From contig NZ_NOLJ01000002.1 of the NCBI RefSeq assembly GCF_002246015.1, forward strand, positions 31,160 through 95,159: a DNA stretch of 64,000 nt, read 5' to 3'. Of this stretch, positions 63,839 to 64,000 are shown in pieces (position 1 is the stretch's first letter; every line of letters starts with the position of its first letter). Position numbers and translations under genes: made by a program. The notes under the pieces are model-generated. The model had not been told where the DNA came from and made no database searches. It saw only the letters and a list, made by a program, of their open reading frames with translations. The DNA comes from Nostoc sp. 'Peltigera membranacea cyanobiont' 210A. GTDB taxonomy: Bacteria > Cyanobacteriota > Cyanobacteriia > Cyanobacteriales > Nostocaceae.

Positions 63839-64000
63839 AAGGAAGTAGCGATTTGAATGATCTGTGATGAAAAACCTAATAACAATGACTTATAGCGGTT
63901 CTCGGTTGAGTGAGGTACAAGAACCCCACCCCCAACCCCCTCCCCGCTCTTCGAGAGGGGACTATGATGTACCTTTTATGATTAGTAAACGCTATAAGGT
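63839..64000. other. Repeat at the right window edge
   Basis: TATAGCGGTTCTCG at 63891-63904, and C-rich patches with a CTCTTCGAGAG stem-loop further right, resemble the repeat patch at 41083-41345 upstream of argG. The next gene is not reached. Confidence 0.5.

Overview
The window is chromosomal DNA of a filamentous, probably heterocyst-forming cyanobacterium of the Nostoc/Anabaena type. The evidence is: photosystem genes (psbK, psbM, psbZ, psaI, psbE-F-L-J), the phycobilisome-degradation gene nblA, the ndhC-K-J cluster, a Tic20-type protein, ycf48 with a membrane rubredoxin, very frequent HIP1 octamers (GCGATCGC), and many short tandem heptamer repeats of the kind known from Nostocales. The species cannot be named from sequence reading alone.

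Layout. 1-1.7 kb: a cut-off acetyltransferase gene and a small double-glycine-leader peptide made of a perfect 8-residue repeat, followed by gene-poor DNA with a possible transposase relic. 1.7-13.9 kb: mostly housekeeping genes (TrpD-like protein, LCP protein, AI-2E-type permease, SDR oxidoreductase, exported chorismate mutase, ComF, CobS, Tgt), with a MITE-like element at 7.5 kb. 13.9-23.1 kb: small photosystem genes, a [2Fe-2S] protein, universal stress protein, PhoD phosphatase, a WD40 protein, ProA, tRNA-Gly(GCC), RibH and PsbZ. 23.2-33.1 kb: a DHH/CBS/nucleotidyltransferase fusion, a Uma2 protein and a DUF433/DUF5615 toxin-antitoxin-like pair, an ABC-F ATPase, and an AarF kinase/PP2C phosphatase pair bracketed by two identical 64-bp repeats. 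33.7-47.9 kb: nblA behind a conspicuous inverted repeat and a CRP-like site, a Ser/Thr kinase, a GT2 glycosyltransferase, AnmK carrying an in-frame repeat insertion, a PEP-CTERM protein, ArgG, DedA, a STAS protein, S6, an FAH-family hydrolase and Tic20. 48.5-56.9 kb: a very large repetitive acidic protein, psaI, the rubA-ycf48-psbEFLJ cluster and ndhC-K-J. 57-64 kb: an accessory region with an Rpn-type remnant, a GIY-YIG protein, a DUF6887/DUF6888 remnant pair, a 21-bp tandem array, and a two-gene P-loop NTPase/TPR operon at the right edge.

Functional links. psbEFLJ, ycf48 and rubA together serve cytochrome b559 and photosystem II assembly; ndhCKJ forms part of the NDH-1 peripheral arm and membrane junction; nblA turns over antennae under starvation. 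LCP, AnmK, the permease and GT2 touch the envelope.

Most unusual points. (1) An overlapping P-loop NTPase gene and a gene joining a P-loop-less NTPase-like domain to seven 42-residue TPRs form a candidate two-component STAND-like signalling or defence module. (2) The double-glycine peptide is built from GYGKDWGK repeats. (3) A hairpin repeat family has inserted in frame into at least two protein genes. (4) The nblA upstream region carries dense dyad symmetry. (5) Several short repeats interrupt or truncate small genes, so one can watch repeat insertion at work.
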